DNA of 64,000 bases from Pontiella sulfatireligans (GTDB lineage: Bacteria > Verrucomicrobiota > Kiritimatiellia > Kiritimatiellales > Pontiellaceae), in NCBI RefSeq assembly GCF_900890705.1, contig NZ_CAAHFH010000001.1:2170001-2234000 (forward strand), given 5' to 3'. The stretch's first letter is position 1, and each line of letters begins with the position of its first letter. The notes below the pieces were generated by a model, which made no database searches, had not been told where the DNA came from, and saw only the letters and a list, made by a program, of their open reading frames with translations. Made by a program: the position numbers and the translations under genes. Shown here in pieces: positions 1-9,381 of this stretch.

Positions 1-1
1 C

Positions 2-63
2 GACCGCAAAGGCGCTAAGACGCAAAGGCAAATGGTTCTTTGTTTCCTTGCGTCTTCGCGGTC
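2..63. repeat. Imperfect palindromic intergenic repeat
   Basis: The outer arms GACCGC and GCGGTC pair, and the inner segments AAGACGCAAAGG and CCTTGCGTCTT are near-complementary, giving a long imperfect hairpin. Repeats built on CGCAAAGACGCAAAGG are scattered between genes in several bacterial lineages. The hairpin lies about 40 bases past the stop of the leftward oxidoreductase gene and may affect 3' end formation. No poly-T tract makes it a clear terminator. Confidence 0.5.
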
Positions 64-106
64 ATAAAATTTCAGTGTATTCCGTAGCTCCCTTTCCTGC
101 TGTCGC

Positions 107-1444
107 CTAATCCGTGATCCCGATTCGTTTGGATTGCAGGGAACCAAATTTAGTTTCGCCCTTGTTCAACATGGCAATGGCTTGGCGGAACGCATCTGCG
201 TTGGGATAGGTCTTCTCAAACATGGCCGCACTCATGCGGGAATCCTTTGCAAGATACAGCCGGCCGCCATAGTCGGCCACCATTGCGTCGAGCTCCTTGA
301 ACAGATCCATCGCCTTGAGCGAGATTGGAAAATCGAGCGCCAGCGTGTATCCCGTCATAGGGAACGACATGAAGCTTTCCTGCTCGCCGAACAGCTTGAG
401 CACCGCCAGAAACGAGCCCAACCCGCTTTCGGTAATGCGCGTAAGGATTTTGCGCATGCCTTCGCGTCCCGCCTCCTTAGGAATCACGAACTGGTATTGC
501 GTAAAACCACGCTTGCCGTAGATGCGGTTCCAGTTGCCGATGGCATCGAGCGGATAAAAGAAGCTGTTGTAGTCGACCATGCGCTTATGCGTTCCCGGCC
601 GGCACTTATTGTAATAGACAAAATTGAAGGCCTTCATCGTCAGCGGATTCAGAGCGAAGTTCGGAAATACAAACGGCACATCCAGTTGCAGGCCCCGCTT
701 GGGCACCAAGGGAGACTGCTTGTGCGATGCGTCTACTAGCTCCGTCGCCGTGGCATGCTCGCCACGCATCATAATGCTGCGTCCAAGTGCATCGCCCTTC
801 GCTAGACAGTCGATCCACGCCACGGAATAGGTCCAGTCATTGGACGCCTCGAAACCGTCCATGATGTCGTCGAGGTTTTCCGCGCGAATGGTTTCTTCGC
901 GGATATAGGCGGTCTCGATCTTGCGGAGCCGGAAGGTTGCATTGAGAATGACGCCGGTCAGCCCCATCCCCCCAACCGTAACGCTGAAAAAATCGGAGTT
1001 CTCAGTCGGCGTGCAGGTAATGACCGAGCCGTCGTTGCGCATAACGTCCATCGACCGGACATGCTGGCCGAAGCTGCCATCGACATGATGGTTTTTGCCA
1101 TGCACATCGGCAGCAATTGCCCCGCCGATGGTAATGAACTTGGTGCCGGGCGTCACTGGAAGAAACCAGCCGCGCGGCGCAAAGACCTCGAGGATCTCCG
1201 ACAGCAACGTGCCGGCTTGGCAGCAGAGTTCGCCAGTGGCTTCGTCGAACGAAAGGAATTTGTTGAAGCGGCGCGTCAGCAGCATGCTTTCCTGCAGCGA
1301 TGCATCGCCGTATGACCGGCCGTTGCCAAAAGCGATCACCTCGCCCGGACGCGCCAGCTTTTCGCGGAGCTGCTCGGCCGTATCAAAGCCCGCCACTTCC
1401 GCGTCGATGACCGGATAGTTCCCCCAATCTGAAATCTTTCGCAT
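107..1444 (-). CDS. FAD-binding oxidoreductase, DprE1/aldonolactone-oxidase-like
   Basis: A 445-residue protein with a PCMH-type FAD-binding domain in the N-terminal half. GNGRSYGD (residues 40-47) and PGTKFITIGGAIAADVHG (about 99-116) are the pyrophosphate- and flavin-contacting segments of the FAD_binding_4 family. The C-terminal half resembles the substrate domain of sugar-lactone oxidases and of decaprenylphosphoryl-ribose oxidase DprE1. Length fits that family (about 440-460). There is no signal peptide, so it is probably cytoplasmic or peripheral to the inner membrane. The ATG is preceded by GGAGAGG at good spacing. No DprE2-like reductase follows within the window, so the substrate (a polyprenyl-linked or free sugar) cannot be decided here. 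Confidence 0.85.
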   Translation of the reverse strand: MRKISDWGNYPVIDAEVAGFDTAEQLREKLARPGEVIAFGNGRSYGDASLQESMLLTRRFNKFLSFDEATGELCCQAGTLLSEILEVFAPRGWFLPVTPGTKFITIGGAIAADVHGKNHHVDGSFGQHVRSMDVMRNDGSVITCTPTENSDFFSVTVGGMGLTGVILNATFRLRKIETAYIREETIRAENLDDIMDGFEASNDWTYSVAWIDCLAKGDALGRSIMMRGEHATATELVDASHKQSPLVPKRGLQLDVPFVFPNFALNPLTMKAFNFVYYNKCRPGTHKRMVDYNSFFYPLDAIGNWNRIYGKRGFTQYQFVIPKEAGREGMRKILTRITESGLGSFLAVLKLFGEQESFMSFPMTGYTLALDFPISLKAMDLFKELDAMVADYGGRLYLAKDSRMSAAMFEKTYPNADAFRQAIAMLNKGETKFGSLQSKRIGITD

Positions 1445-1583
1445 GAAAACCTCTCCGAGGTTTAGTTATTGGTTATTCGTTAATGGATGCATGGCTTATA
1501 CCCCAAATCCACTAAGCAAGTGTTGTCAACATACAGCAGTTTTTGACCCAATTCCACCGCAAAGGAACAAAGGTCTTGATTCT

Positions 1584-1610
1584 TTACGCATTACGCAATA
1601 CGCATTATGC
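1584..1610. repeat. Short direct-repeat tract (ACGCATTACGCAATACGC type)
   Basis: Three near-copies of TACGCATTA/TACGCAATA lie directly before the start codon of the zinc-ribbon gene. Similar tracts are common intergenic repeats in PVC-group genomes. Here the tract occupies the place of the ribosome-binding site, so that gene has no clear Shine-Dalgarno sequence. Confidence 0.4.
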
Positions 1611-1613
1611 ACC

Positions 1614-1991
1614 ATGAGTGCAGTAGAAATAATTTGCAGGAATTGCGGCGCCGACACCTTGCTCAAGCGCGAGGCGGTCTATGACGGCTTCACCAAAACC
1701 GGCGAAAAGCTCGCCTGTTCCAGCTGCGGGTTTGAATACGCCTCCGAAGACGACGTGCCGTTCAAAGCCGTAGAGACAGAACCTCAGATATTCACAGAGG
1801 CCGACCGATCCGCCAAGGTCGAGGTGTTCGACGACGGCGAGAACCAAAGGCTATGCCGCTATTGCGCCAACTATATCGTCAATCCCTTCACCCAATTCTG
1901 CGCCCTCCACAAAAAGGAAGTGCAGGCAACGGACACTTGCCCTAAATTCGAGCAAGCGAAAGAAAAGGACGGAGGCGGAACCCCTATTTAG
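1614..1991 (+). CDS. Small zinc-ribbon protein, function unknown
   Basis: A 125-residue soluble protein. It has an N-terminal pair CRNCG and CSSCGFEY typical of a zinc ribbon (about residues 7-41), and a second cysteine set (CRYCANY, CALH and a later CPKF) near residues 80-113 that could bind a second metal. The longer open frame from 1443 starts in intergenic repeat DNA and lacks homologous character, so I place the start at 1614, where the protein opens with MSAVEIICRNCG. The stop overlaps the stop of the convergent rmuC gene by four bases. No specific function is assigned. Confidence 0.75.
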   Translation: MSAVEIICRNCGADTLLKREAVYDGFTKTGEKLACSSCGFEYASEDDVPFKAVETEPQIFTEADRSAKVEVFDDGENQRLCRYCANYIVNPFTQFCALHKKEVQATDTCPKFEQAKEKDGGGTPI

Positions 1992-3139
1992 GCTTCTTCT
2001 GGCTCGTCCAATACGACGAGTTCATCGTTCTCCAGCTCCACCTTTTCGATTTTGGTGAAGCGGCTGGTGATTTTTTTGGCTGATTTATTCACATCTGTGA
2101 CATCGCGGTTGGCTTGGTCGATGTGAAGCGCGAGCTTGTCCATGCGCTGCTGGAAGCGATCGAAATCCTGCGACAGCATACCCAAATGCTCTTGGATAAT
2201 ATGAACCTGCTGACGCGTGGCGGCATCTTTGAGTACGGCGCGGGCGGTGGTCAGCACGGCCATCATGGTTGTGGGCGACGCCAGCCAGACACGGGCGCGT
2301 TGGGCCTCCTCGACGAGATCGGGATAGTGGGCGTGAATTTCGGCGAAAACCGCTTCGGCCGGAATAAACATCATTGCGCCGTCGGAAGTTTCCCCGGTAA
2401 TGATGTATTTCGAAGCAATGTCCTTAATGTGCTTTTTGATGTCCTGCCGGAACTGCTGTTCGGCGGTTTTGCGATCGGCGTCGCCGAGTTCGAAATCGAC
2501 CATGCGCTGATAGCTTTCGAGCGGAAATTTGGAGTCGATGCAGATGGTGCCGGTGGGTTCGGGAAGAAAAAGAACGCAGTCGGCTCGCACGCCGTTGCCG
2601 AAGGTATGCTGCAGCGAAAAGCTGTTTTCCGGCATCATGTTTGAAATCAGCGCATTGAGCTGCACTTCGCCGAAAGCGCCGCGGGAGCGCTTGTCGGACA
2701 ATACTTCCTGCAACGAGACGACATTGGATGAAAGCTTGGCAATGTTTTCCTGGGCCTTGTCGATCAACGCCAGCCGCTTGAGCACGTCGGCGAATACCGA
2801 AGTGGTCTTTTCAAAGCCCTTGTCGAGCCGCTCCTCAACCTTGCCGCTGATTTCGCCCAGACGCCGTTCGTTGGTTTCAATCAGCTCCTTGACGCGGTCG
2901 CCCAGCTGGCGGTTGTTTCTTTCCAACGATTCATCGACCTTCTTGCGAACGCCCTCCACATCTTCGCGAAGCTCTTTCTCCATGGTCTGAAAAAAGCTTT
3001 CCAGCCGCTGGGAGCGCTCTGCGCCTTGCCGGGAAGCTTCGTCCATACGGGTGTGCACCTTGGCGGCGGCGGTCAACTGAAGCACAAGAACAATCGCCAA
3101 AACGGCAAGCACGACAATAAGCAGCAACGGTGTAAGCAT
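1988..3139 (-). CDS. rmuC: RmuC family DNA recombination protein
   Basis: A 383-residue protein. A hydrophobic helix at residues 1-24 anchors it to the membrane, a long charged coiled coil follows (about 25-140), and the RmuC nuclease-like domain takes the rest, with RGAFGEVQL and CIDSKFPLESYQRM as hallmark stretches. RmuC proteins limit DNA inversions at short inverted repeats. The start is the ATG at 3139, with GGAGG six bases upstream; an in-frame TTG at 3151 overlaps the ribosome site and is unlikely. It is transcribed convergently with the zinc-ribbon gene. Its presence is notable in a genome full of repeats and insertion sequences. Confidence 0.9.
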   Translation of the reverse strand: MLTPLLLIVVLAVLAIVLVLQLTAAAKVHTRMDEASRQGAERSQRLESFFQTMEKELREDVEGVRKKVDESLERNNRQLGDRVKELIETNERRLGEISGKVEERLDKGFEKTTSVFADVLKRLALIDKAQENIAKLSSNVVSLQEVLSDKRSRGAFGEVQLNALISNMMPENSFSLQHTFGNGVRADCVLFLPEPTGTICIDSKFPLESYQRMVDFELGDADRKTAEQQFRQDIKKHIKDIASKYIITGETSDGAMMFIPAEAVFAEIHAHYPDLVEEAQRARVWLASPTTMMAVLTTARAVLKDAATRQQVHIIQEHLGMLSQDFDRFQQRMDKLALHIDQANRDVTDVNKSAKKITSRFTKIEKVELENDELVVLDEPEEA

Positions 3140-3220
3140 CAAATCCTCCAATAACTGGGTAGCACTATGCTAAATGATCCAATCCTTGGAAAGCGTGGAA
3201 ACCTGAATCGTTAACGGCAT

Positions 3221-4193
3221 CATGACTGATGCGCCCGGCCAGTTAAAACTCTGCGAATAAAAGGAATGGGATTTTTTGAGGCACATTTCCGCGGAATTTC
3301 TTTTTACTTCCGGCATGAAACAGAACATTCAAATGCCGAATCCACACGAACAACAGATCCTTGATGGCCTGACGATTCGCCTCATCCGTAGGGATGAGCA
3401 TGGCTGCTATGAGCAGTTGATCGATGAACAACACTGCCTTCAAGAGTGCGCAACTCGTGGGCGAACAGCTCCGCTATGTAGTCGAATACGACGGCGAATG
3501 GCTAGCGCTGCTCGACTGCATGGACGACCTGGTCGGGCCTGCACGGGGAAACCTGGTCATCATCGACGGCAAGGCGTTGCGCGGGTCGCGCGGGATCCAG
3601 CTCGTGAGCGCCTTTTGCGGGGAAACCGGCCGCTGGCTCGGCACCAGGCCTGTTGAAGAAAAATCCAACGAAATTCCCGTCGCCCGTAAGCTTGCAAAGA
3701 AGTGCGCCGAGAATGGAGCCATGATCCTACGCGACCACCTCCGGGCAGGTCTGCTTCCCCCACGCAAAAAGCCCGGCGATGCTCACGCAATGCACTGATC
3801 AAGGCAAAGATCCCGAATCCATCGACGACCTGGTCGTCTACCTGCTCTCCAGTCGCGCTGGGCTGACGGCGGAAGAGATGCTCGATCTCAAACGCGGCTG
3901 CTGGGACATCGGAAACGGCACCCACCAGTGCCTCGACAACTCCCGCTTCCAGGGAGACAAAAGCCGCGTCCGAAACCGCAACGCCGCCCATAACCTCGGC
4001 TTGTTCCGCCGGGCAGCCCTTTCGCTGGATCGGTATTGGATCGACCACCAGCCCAATGCCCGCCTAGCGACAACCAACGGTTTTTTCGAGACGATGAAGA
4101 AAAATAGATTGGAACTGGCCTTCCGGGTCGTGACCTCGAAGAAATCATCATGGCTTCCAAAAGTGTCAGCCGATTCTATATGAATCAGTCATG
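3221..4193 (+). pseudogene. Decayed DruA-ISAs1 transposon remnant
   Basis: Three open pieces in three frames together spell a broken transposase. A DruA/DUF4338-like start lies at about 3330-3520 (SAQLVGEQLRYVVEYDGEW is diagnostic, split by a +1 shift near 3430). An ISAs1 catalytic middle follows (IIDGKALRGS, then EEKSNEIPVARKL, about 3560-3710), and then an ISAs1 C-terminus (about 3860-4060, with DKSRVRNRNAAHNL). The outer ends carry a 10-bp inverted repeat, CATGACTGAT at 3221-3230 and ATCAGTCATG at 4184-4193. It is about half the length of the related element at 18214-20117, so roughly 0.9 kb has been lost. No target duplication remains. It lies between rmuC and mutS. Confidence 0.75.
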
Positions 4194-4275
4194 AAACCCT
4201 ACATTGGCAGGGATTGGGGATTGATTCGCACCGCGGTCTGGATAAACTGTGTGTTTTGGTTTTCAGGGAGAGAAA

Positions 4276-6780
4276 ATGGCGGAGAAGAAGGAAACACCCA
4301 TGATGGCGCAGTATCGTTCGATACGGCGCGAATTGCCGGAGGACACCATCCTCTTTTTCCGGCTGGGCGATTTCTACGAAATGTTTTTCGACGACGCCAA
4401 AGTCGCCACCGACATTCTCGGCATCACCCTGACGAAGCGGCACAGCACGCCGATGTGCGGCATTCCCTACCACGCGGCAGCGGGCTATCTCGAACGGCTG
4501 GTGAAGGCGGGCGTAAAGGTGGCGATCTGCGAGCAGATCGAAGATCCGGCCACCGCCAAGGGTTGCGTGAAGCGCGCCGTCACCCGTATCGTCACCCCGG
4601 GCACGATTCTCGACGAGGTGGTGCTCGACGGCAACCAAAACAATTTTCTGGCGGGACTCTTCCGCAGCAAGGATCAGTTCGGCATGGCCATGCTCGACCT
4701 TTCGACCGGTGAATTTTGGATCGAGGAATCGAACGACGTGGCGAGCGTGCAGGCCAACCTTTCGCGCTACGCCCCAGCAGAGTGCGTTGTTGCCGAAGAG
4801 CAGCTGGCCGAACCGGCCTTTGCCGCACTGGCGATGGAAGCCACCAACACGCTGCTGACAGCCTGCGAGGACTGGACGTTCGAACATTCGAGCGCCAACG
4901 ATTATCTGCAGCGCCATTTCGACGTCCATTCGCTGGAAGGCTTCGGCTGCACATCGATGACCGCCGCGCTGGGCGCGGCGGGCGGCGTGCTCTACTACGT
5001 CAAGAACGAGCTGCGCCGCAACCTTTCCCACGTCCGCAACATTCGCGTAAAAAATCCGCAGGACTACATGCTGGTGGATGAAACCACCGCCACCAATCTG
5101 GAACTGGTCGCGCCGATCAACTCGAACCGCCAGGCCTATAAAGCCACTTTATTAAATGTACTGGACTCCACATCTACTGCCATGGGCGGACGCCTGCTGC
5201 GCGAGTGGCTGCTGCGGCCGTTGAACAACCTCGAGCAAATCAACGCGCGCCACGACGCCGTCGAACTGATGGTGAACAACCAGTCCTATCTGCGCAGCCT
5301 GCGCGACATCCTTGGCGACATCAAGGACGTGGAGCGCCTGATCTCGCGCATCGGCTCCACCAGCGGCAATCCGCGCGACGTGCGCGCCATGGGCGTATCG
5401 CTCCAGCAAATGCCAATGGTCAAGGCGCTGCTTTCCGGCAAAGGAACGATTTTAGAATCGCTCGGCAACGGAATCACCGCCCTGCCCGAGCTGGTGGCAC
5501 TGATCGATACGGCCATTGTCGACGAGCCCCCGCTGAACATGAAGGACGGCGGCGTCATCCGCACAGGCTACCACGACGAGCTCGACGAACTGCGCGATGC
5601 AGCAACGCTAGGCCGCAAGTGGCTGGCGGACTTCCAGGCCTCGGAAATCGAGCGTACCGGCATCAAGAGCCTGAAGGTGCGGCACAACAAGGTGTTCGGC
5701 TACTATATTGAAATCAGCAAGAGCTATCTGGCCGATGTGCCGGAAACCTATCTGCGCAAGCAGACGCTGGTGAACGCCGAACGCTATATTACGCCGGAGC
5801 TCAAGGAATACGAAAACAAGATTCTTGGCGCACAGGAGCGGTCGATTGGGCTGGAACAGGAAATCTTCACCGAAGTCCGCCGGCAAGCCGTTGAGCATCT
5901 CGAAACGATCCAGCGCAACGCTCTGGCGATCGGCCAAGTCGATGTGCTCGCCACCTTTGCCGAGCGTGCGCTTTCCAACAACTATGCCCGCCCAACCATG
6001 AGCGACGACGGCCGGCTCGACATCCACGACGGCCGCCACGCGGTGGTCGAACGGATGCCCGATGCCGAACGCTTTGTTCCGAACGACACCAAGCTCGACC
6101 GCGAAACTCACCAGCTGATTATCATCACGGGACCGAACATGGCGGGTAAATCCACCTATATCCGGCAGGTGGCGCTGATCACGATCATGGCGCACATGGG
6201 CAGTTTCGTGCCGGCCGCCTCGGCGGAAATCGGCCTCGTCGACCGCGTCTTCACCCGCGTCGGCGCGAGCGACGACCTCGCACGCGGTCGCTCAACCTTT
6301 ATGGTGGAGATGCAGGAGACGGCCAATATTTTGAACAATGCCACGCCCAAGAGCCTAATCGTGCTCGACGAGATCGGACGCGGCACCAGCACGTTCGACG
6401 GCATCAGCATTGCATGGTCGGTCGCGGAATTCCTTTGCAAGAATCCGGCAATGCAGGCCAAGACCCTGTTCGCCACCCACTACCACGAACTGACCGACCT
6501 CGCATTAATCCTGCCCAACGTGCAGAACTTCTGCGTACTCGTGAAGGAAAAGGGCCATACGATCACCTTCCTGCGAAAAATCGTTCCGGGCTCGGCCGAC
6601 AAAAGCTACGGCATCCAGGTCGCCCGACTGGCCGGCCTGCCGGACGAGGTGATCGAGCGGGCGACAGACATCCTCACCAACCTCGAAGAAGGCGAGTTCG
6701 GCGACGCCGGCCAGCCGAAGATTGCCAAGAAGCGCCCGCACAAATTAAAAGCGAATGTTTCGCAGCTGGATCTCTTCTGA
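4276..6780 (+). CDS. mutS: DNA mismatch repair protein MutS
   Basis: An 834-residue MutS, near the usual length of 850. The N-terminal mismatch-binding domain holds [11 protein letters not shown] (Phe-x-Glu reader motif). The connector, core and clamp domains follow. The C-terminal ATPase domain has Walker [10 protein letters not shown] at about residue 619, [13 protein letters not shown] as Walker B and signature, and [10 protein letters not shown] as the His switch. It recognises base mismatches and short loops and recruits MutL. The ATG at 4276 follows GGGAG; nine upstream in-frame codons are not needed. No mutL is nearby. All motifs look intact, so the high repeat content of this genome need not reflect loss of repair. 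Confidence 0.97.
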   Translation: MAEKKETPMMAQYRSIRRELPEDTILFFRLGDFYEMFFDDAKVATDILGITLTKRHSTPMCGIPYHAAAGYLERLVKAGVKVAICEQIEDPATAKGCVKRAVTRIVTPGTILDEVVLDGNQNNFLAGLFRSKDQFGMAMLDLSTGEFWIEESNDVASVQANLSRYAPAECVVAEEQLAEPAFAALAMEATNTLLTACEDWTFEHSSANDYLQRHFDVHSLEGFGCTSMTAALGAAGGVLYYVKNELRRNLSHVRNIRVKNPQDYMLVDETTATNLELVAPINSNRQAYKATLLNVLDSTSTAMGGRLLREWLLRPLNNLEQINARHDAVELMVNNQSYLRSLRDILGDIKDVERLISRIGSTSGNPRDVRAMGVSLQQMPMVKALLSGKGTILESLGNGITALPELVALIDTAIVDEPPLNMKDGGVIRTGYHDELDELRDAATLGRKWLADFQASEIERTGIKSLKVRHNKVFGYYIEISKSYLADVPETYLRKQTLVNAERYITPELKEYENKILGAQERSIGLEQEIFTEVRRQAVEHLETIQRNALAIGQVDVLATFAERALSNNYARPTMSDDGRLDIHDGRHAVVERMPDAERFVPNDTKLDRETHQLIIITGPNMAGKSTYIRQVALITIMAHMGSFVPAASAEIGLVDRVFTRVGASDDLARGRSTFMVEMQETANILNNATPKSLIVLDEIGRGTSTFDGISIAWSVAEFLCKNPAMQAKTLFATHYHELTDLALILPNVQNFCVLVKEKGHTITFLRKIVPGSADKSYGIQVARLAGLPDEVIERATDILTNLEEGEFGDAGQPKIAKKRPHKLKANVSQLDLF

Positions 6781-6854
6781 TTTTCGGTCAATACCCACTT
6801 GCATTAGTATTATGATTCGCTTTAGCCTGTTGCATTATTAACTAGGGAGAAGTT

Positions 6855-8843
6855 ATGAGTAAGAAGCCGTTTGGTGCATCCGCTATTTTTATTGTCCTTG
6901 GACTTCTTTTCATTGCCGTCATCGGCTTCCGTACGATCAGTACTCCGGAAATCTGGACGCATCTAGCACAAGGCCGCACCAATGCTCCGATCTCAGTACT
7001 AGAGGCCGACTCAGCAGTCAACACCACCCACCTTTACGACAAAGCGACCTACGCCCTTTGGAATATTGGAGGCGCCCCCTTGCTGATCACCATGAATATT
7101 ATCGGATTACTGGCGACCTTCCTGCTGCTGATTCAAGTTTCAAAAAAATGGGGCGGTTCGTTGAGCCAGGGCTTTGCGCTGCTGATCTGCGGACACCTCA
7201 TGTTCCAGTCGCTGGACGTGGATCCCGACACCGTTATGCTGCTGGGCATCGCCCTGTTTCTCTACCTGCTTTCCACCATCAAGTCGCCCGCGATTTTGTT
7301 CGGAGCCCTGATTCCCTTGCAAATTCTCTGGACCAATTTGGACGGCTCCTTCCTCTATGGCCCCATCCTCGCGGGTTTGACGGCCTTTCAAGCGGCGCAA
7401 GCTCAAAAGGGTTCCGGACGCAAAAGCAAGCAAACGGCTCAGGCCGGCACCTACGGCATACTCGCCGCAGCGCTGGCCGTCGCTACACTGGCCAACCCCT
7501 ACATGTTCAAACTGCATGCCCAAGTGCTGGCCAACATTCAATCGCCGCTTCCGGTCTACTGGTCGTCGCTATTCCTTGAATACTTCCAGGTGCCCCCGCT
7601 GAAACCACTGATCCTATTCACCTTGGTGCTGGGTGCCGGAGGTTTGATCACGCTGAAAAAACGGCTCCCCATCGTGCTGACTACGTTGGCGATTTTCGGC
7701 GCCTTCCTGGTATGGACCTCCCCTCAGACAAGCCCGCTTTTTGCCGTGCTGGCCTTCCCGTTTATTGTGCTGAGCCTAACCTCGATCAGCGAATATGTGC
7801 ACGACTCGCTCAAAAACGTACTCGGTGACCAAGCCAAATTGCTCAGTCCTGCCACCGGCGTCATCTTTGCATTGCTGATTGTTTTTTCCTTCATCCCGGT
7901 CACCAGCAACTGCGCCTATGTTAAAAGCGGCAGCGCCTCCAACTTCGGCCTCGGCATCCAGGAAGAGCTCTTCCCGAGCGGAGCCGAAGAAATCCTCAAC
8001 CACCCCGCCTTCCCCGAAAAGTTCATCAACATGCCGGCCGACGGCGGCTACCTCGCGTGGAAAAACCCGGAACGCAAAATTTTCCTCGACTACCGTTCGG
8101 GCCGCTACGACAAAGAGCTGCTCAAAGAGATCAACTCCATGATGCTCGGAAACCGCAAGGCCTACGACAGCATATACGAGACCTACCGCCCCGAAGCCAT
8201 CATCATCAACACGCTGTCCGCCTCTTCCGCCCAAGGAATTTCAACGTTGCTCGCACGCCAGGTATGGAAGCTGGCCTATTTCGACGGAACCACCGCCATC
8301 CTGCTTATGGACAAGGAAAAGTTCGCCCCCCTCCTCAACAACGCCAAGGCGCAGGCCCAAGGCCTCGCCCAGCTTGAAGCTGCACGGGTGGCTTATGCCG
8401 CAAAAATCACGAAAGGGTGCCGTGCCGGCAACCCGGGCGAGCTGATCGGCTCCGGCAAGGTGTTCTTGGCCTTCAACCGCCCTGCTGAATCGAAAGCCAT
8501 CTTCGCCCTACTGCTGCAAGGCAACTCAAGCATTCCGGCGGCTTGGATCGGCTTGGGCAACAGCCAGCTGTTGCTGAAGGAATTCGAACCCGCCATGAAA
8601 ACGCTCAAAACGGCCACGGAAATGTCGCCCCACAGCCTGCTTGCATGGGCCAGCTATGCGACCGCCTGCAAATATGCAGGAAATTCAGAGGCCTTTGAGG
8701 AAGCGGTCGAAAAGGTTAAGCACTTGGCCGAGAAAAATAAAGCCGAAGCCGAAAAAGCTGCAAAAGAACTGCCCGAAGTGCCAGAAGAGCTGAAGAAGGA
8801 GAAGCAAGCAGTGGAAGACATGACTGTCCCTGCCAACATCTAG
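6855..8843 (+). CDS. Polytopic membrane protein with C-terminal TPR-like repeats
   Basis: A 662-residue protein of unknown function. About nine to ten hydrophobic segments fill residues 10-360, followed by a soluble region with a conserved-looking stretch around LDYRSGRYDKELLKE. After that come helical repeats (about 520-640) with TPR character, and a Lys/Glu-rich tail. The architecture resembles glycosyltransferase-like or O-antigen-processing membrane proteins that end in TPRs, but I see no catalytic motif that decides it. The ATG has AGGGAG upstream. It stands alone between mutS and a bidirectional terminator. Confidence 0.75.
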   Translation: MSKKPFGASAIFIVLGLLFIAVIGFRTISTPEIWTHLAQGRTNAPISVLEADSAVNTTHLYDKATYALWNIGGAPLLITMNIIGLLATFLLLIQVSKKWGGSLSQGFALLICGHLMFQSLDVDPDTVMLLGIALFLYLLSTIKSPAILFGALIPLQILWTNLDGSFLYGPILAGLTAFQAAQAQKGSGRKSKQTAQAGTYGILAAALAVATLANPYMFKLHAQVLANIQSPLPVYWSSLFLEYFQVPPLKPLILFTLVLGAGGLITLKKRLPIVLTTLAIFGAFLVWTSPQTSPLFAVLAFPFIVLSLTSISEYVHDSLKNVLGDQAKLLSPATGVIFALLIVFSFIPVTSNCAYVKSGSASNFGLGIQEELFPSGAEEILNHPAFPEKFINMPADGGYLAWKNPERKIFLDYRSGRYDKELLKEINSMMLGNRKAYDSIYETYRPEAIIINTLSASSAQGISTLLARQVWKLAYFDGTTAILLMDKEKFAPLLNNAKAQAQGLAQLEAARVAYAAKITKGCRAGNPGELIGSGKVFLAFNRPAESKAIFALLLQGNSSIPAAWIGLGNSQLLLKEFEPAMKTLKTATEMSPHSLLAWASYATACKYAGNSEAFEEAVEKVKHLAEKNKAEAEKAAKELPEVPEELKKEKQAVEDMTVPANI

Positions 8844-8868
8844 CATCTGAGAACACCAGCCTTCAATT

Positions 8869-8903
8869 GGGCGGGATTGGCTTCAGCCATTCCCGCCCTT
8901 CTA
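8869..8903. terminator. Bidirectional terminator hairpin
   Basis: GGGCGGGATTGGCT pairs with AGCCATTCCCGCCC across a two-base loop, with a T-rich tract after it. It lies between the convergent membrane-protein gene and the YkgJ-like gene and probably serves both. Confidence 0.7.
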
Positions 8904-9251
8904 TTTTAAGGGTATTTTAGATTCCGCTTTGAGACGGTCCAACTCGGGACAACCCTCCGGCACGCTCCACGCATAGGGGAACGAGCGGCACTGCACCGGC
9001 CTGGACGCATACACGCGGCACCGATCACCCTCCAAAAACTCGCAGCTGCCGTCCGGCTGATCCAGCAACGCCAGCTGCTGGCGATTCGGTGCCAGCCGCG
9101 TGTGCTGTTCAATGAATTCCTGCTCCGGCAGGCCCAGACCGGAAGCCATCGAGGCGACATCCTCATCCGTCAGCAGGACGGCACCGGTCCACCGGCAGCA
9201 TTCGCCGCAGCCGGAGCACTGGAATTCATCTAAGATTTCTGAATTTAACAT
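8901..9251 (-). CDS. YkgJ-family cysteine-cluster protein
   Basis: About 116 residues. The N-terminal CSGCGECCRWTG and the later CEFL, CRVYASRPVQC and SFPYAW make up the CxxCxxCC cluster family (formerly UPF0153), proposed to bind Zn or an Fe-S cluster. The function is unresolved in the family. The start is uncertain: ATG at 9251 has GAGG 11 bases upstream, and ATG at 9260 has the same GAGG only two bases away. The longer open frame to 9533 runs into the promoter region of the divergent parvulin gene and is not credible. Confidence 0.8.
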   Translation of the reverse strand: MLNSEILDEFQCSGCGECCRWTGAVLLTDEDVASMASGLGLPEQEFIEQHTRLAPNRQQLALLDQPDGSCEFLEGDRCRVYASRPVQCRSFPYAWSVPEGCPELDRLKAESKIPLK

Positions 9252-9381
9252 TGAACACATTGCCTCTAAAAACGTCTGAATGCGTTGACATTTGGTGCCC
9301 CAACGGGCAGTGTCTTGGGTTTTACATGCGCGCGGAGTCGTTGCGGTGTTTAGATGAATAACGATGAAAGGATCAAGTACC

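Noticed and set aside
134..739. Plus-strand frame of 201 codons
   Set aside because: It lies fully inside the oxidoreductase gene on the other strand and has no ribosome site or protein-like pattern.
4189..5031. Leftward frame of 280 codons across the mutS start
   Set aside because: It is antisense to mutS; high GC at third positions keeps shadow frames open here.
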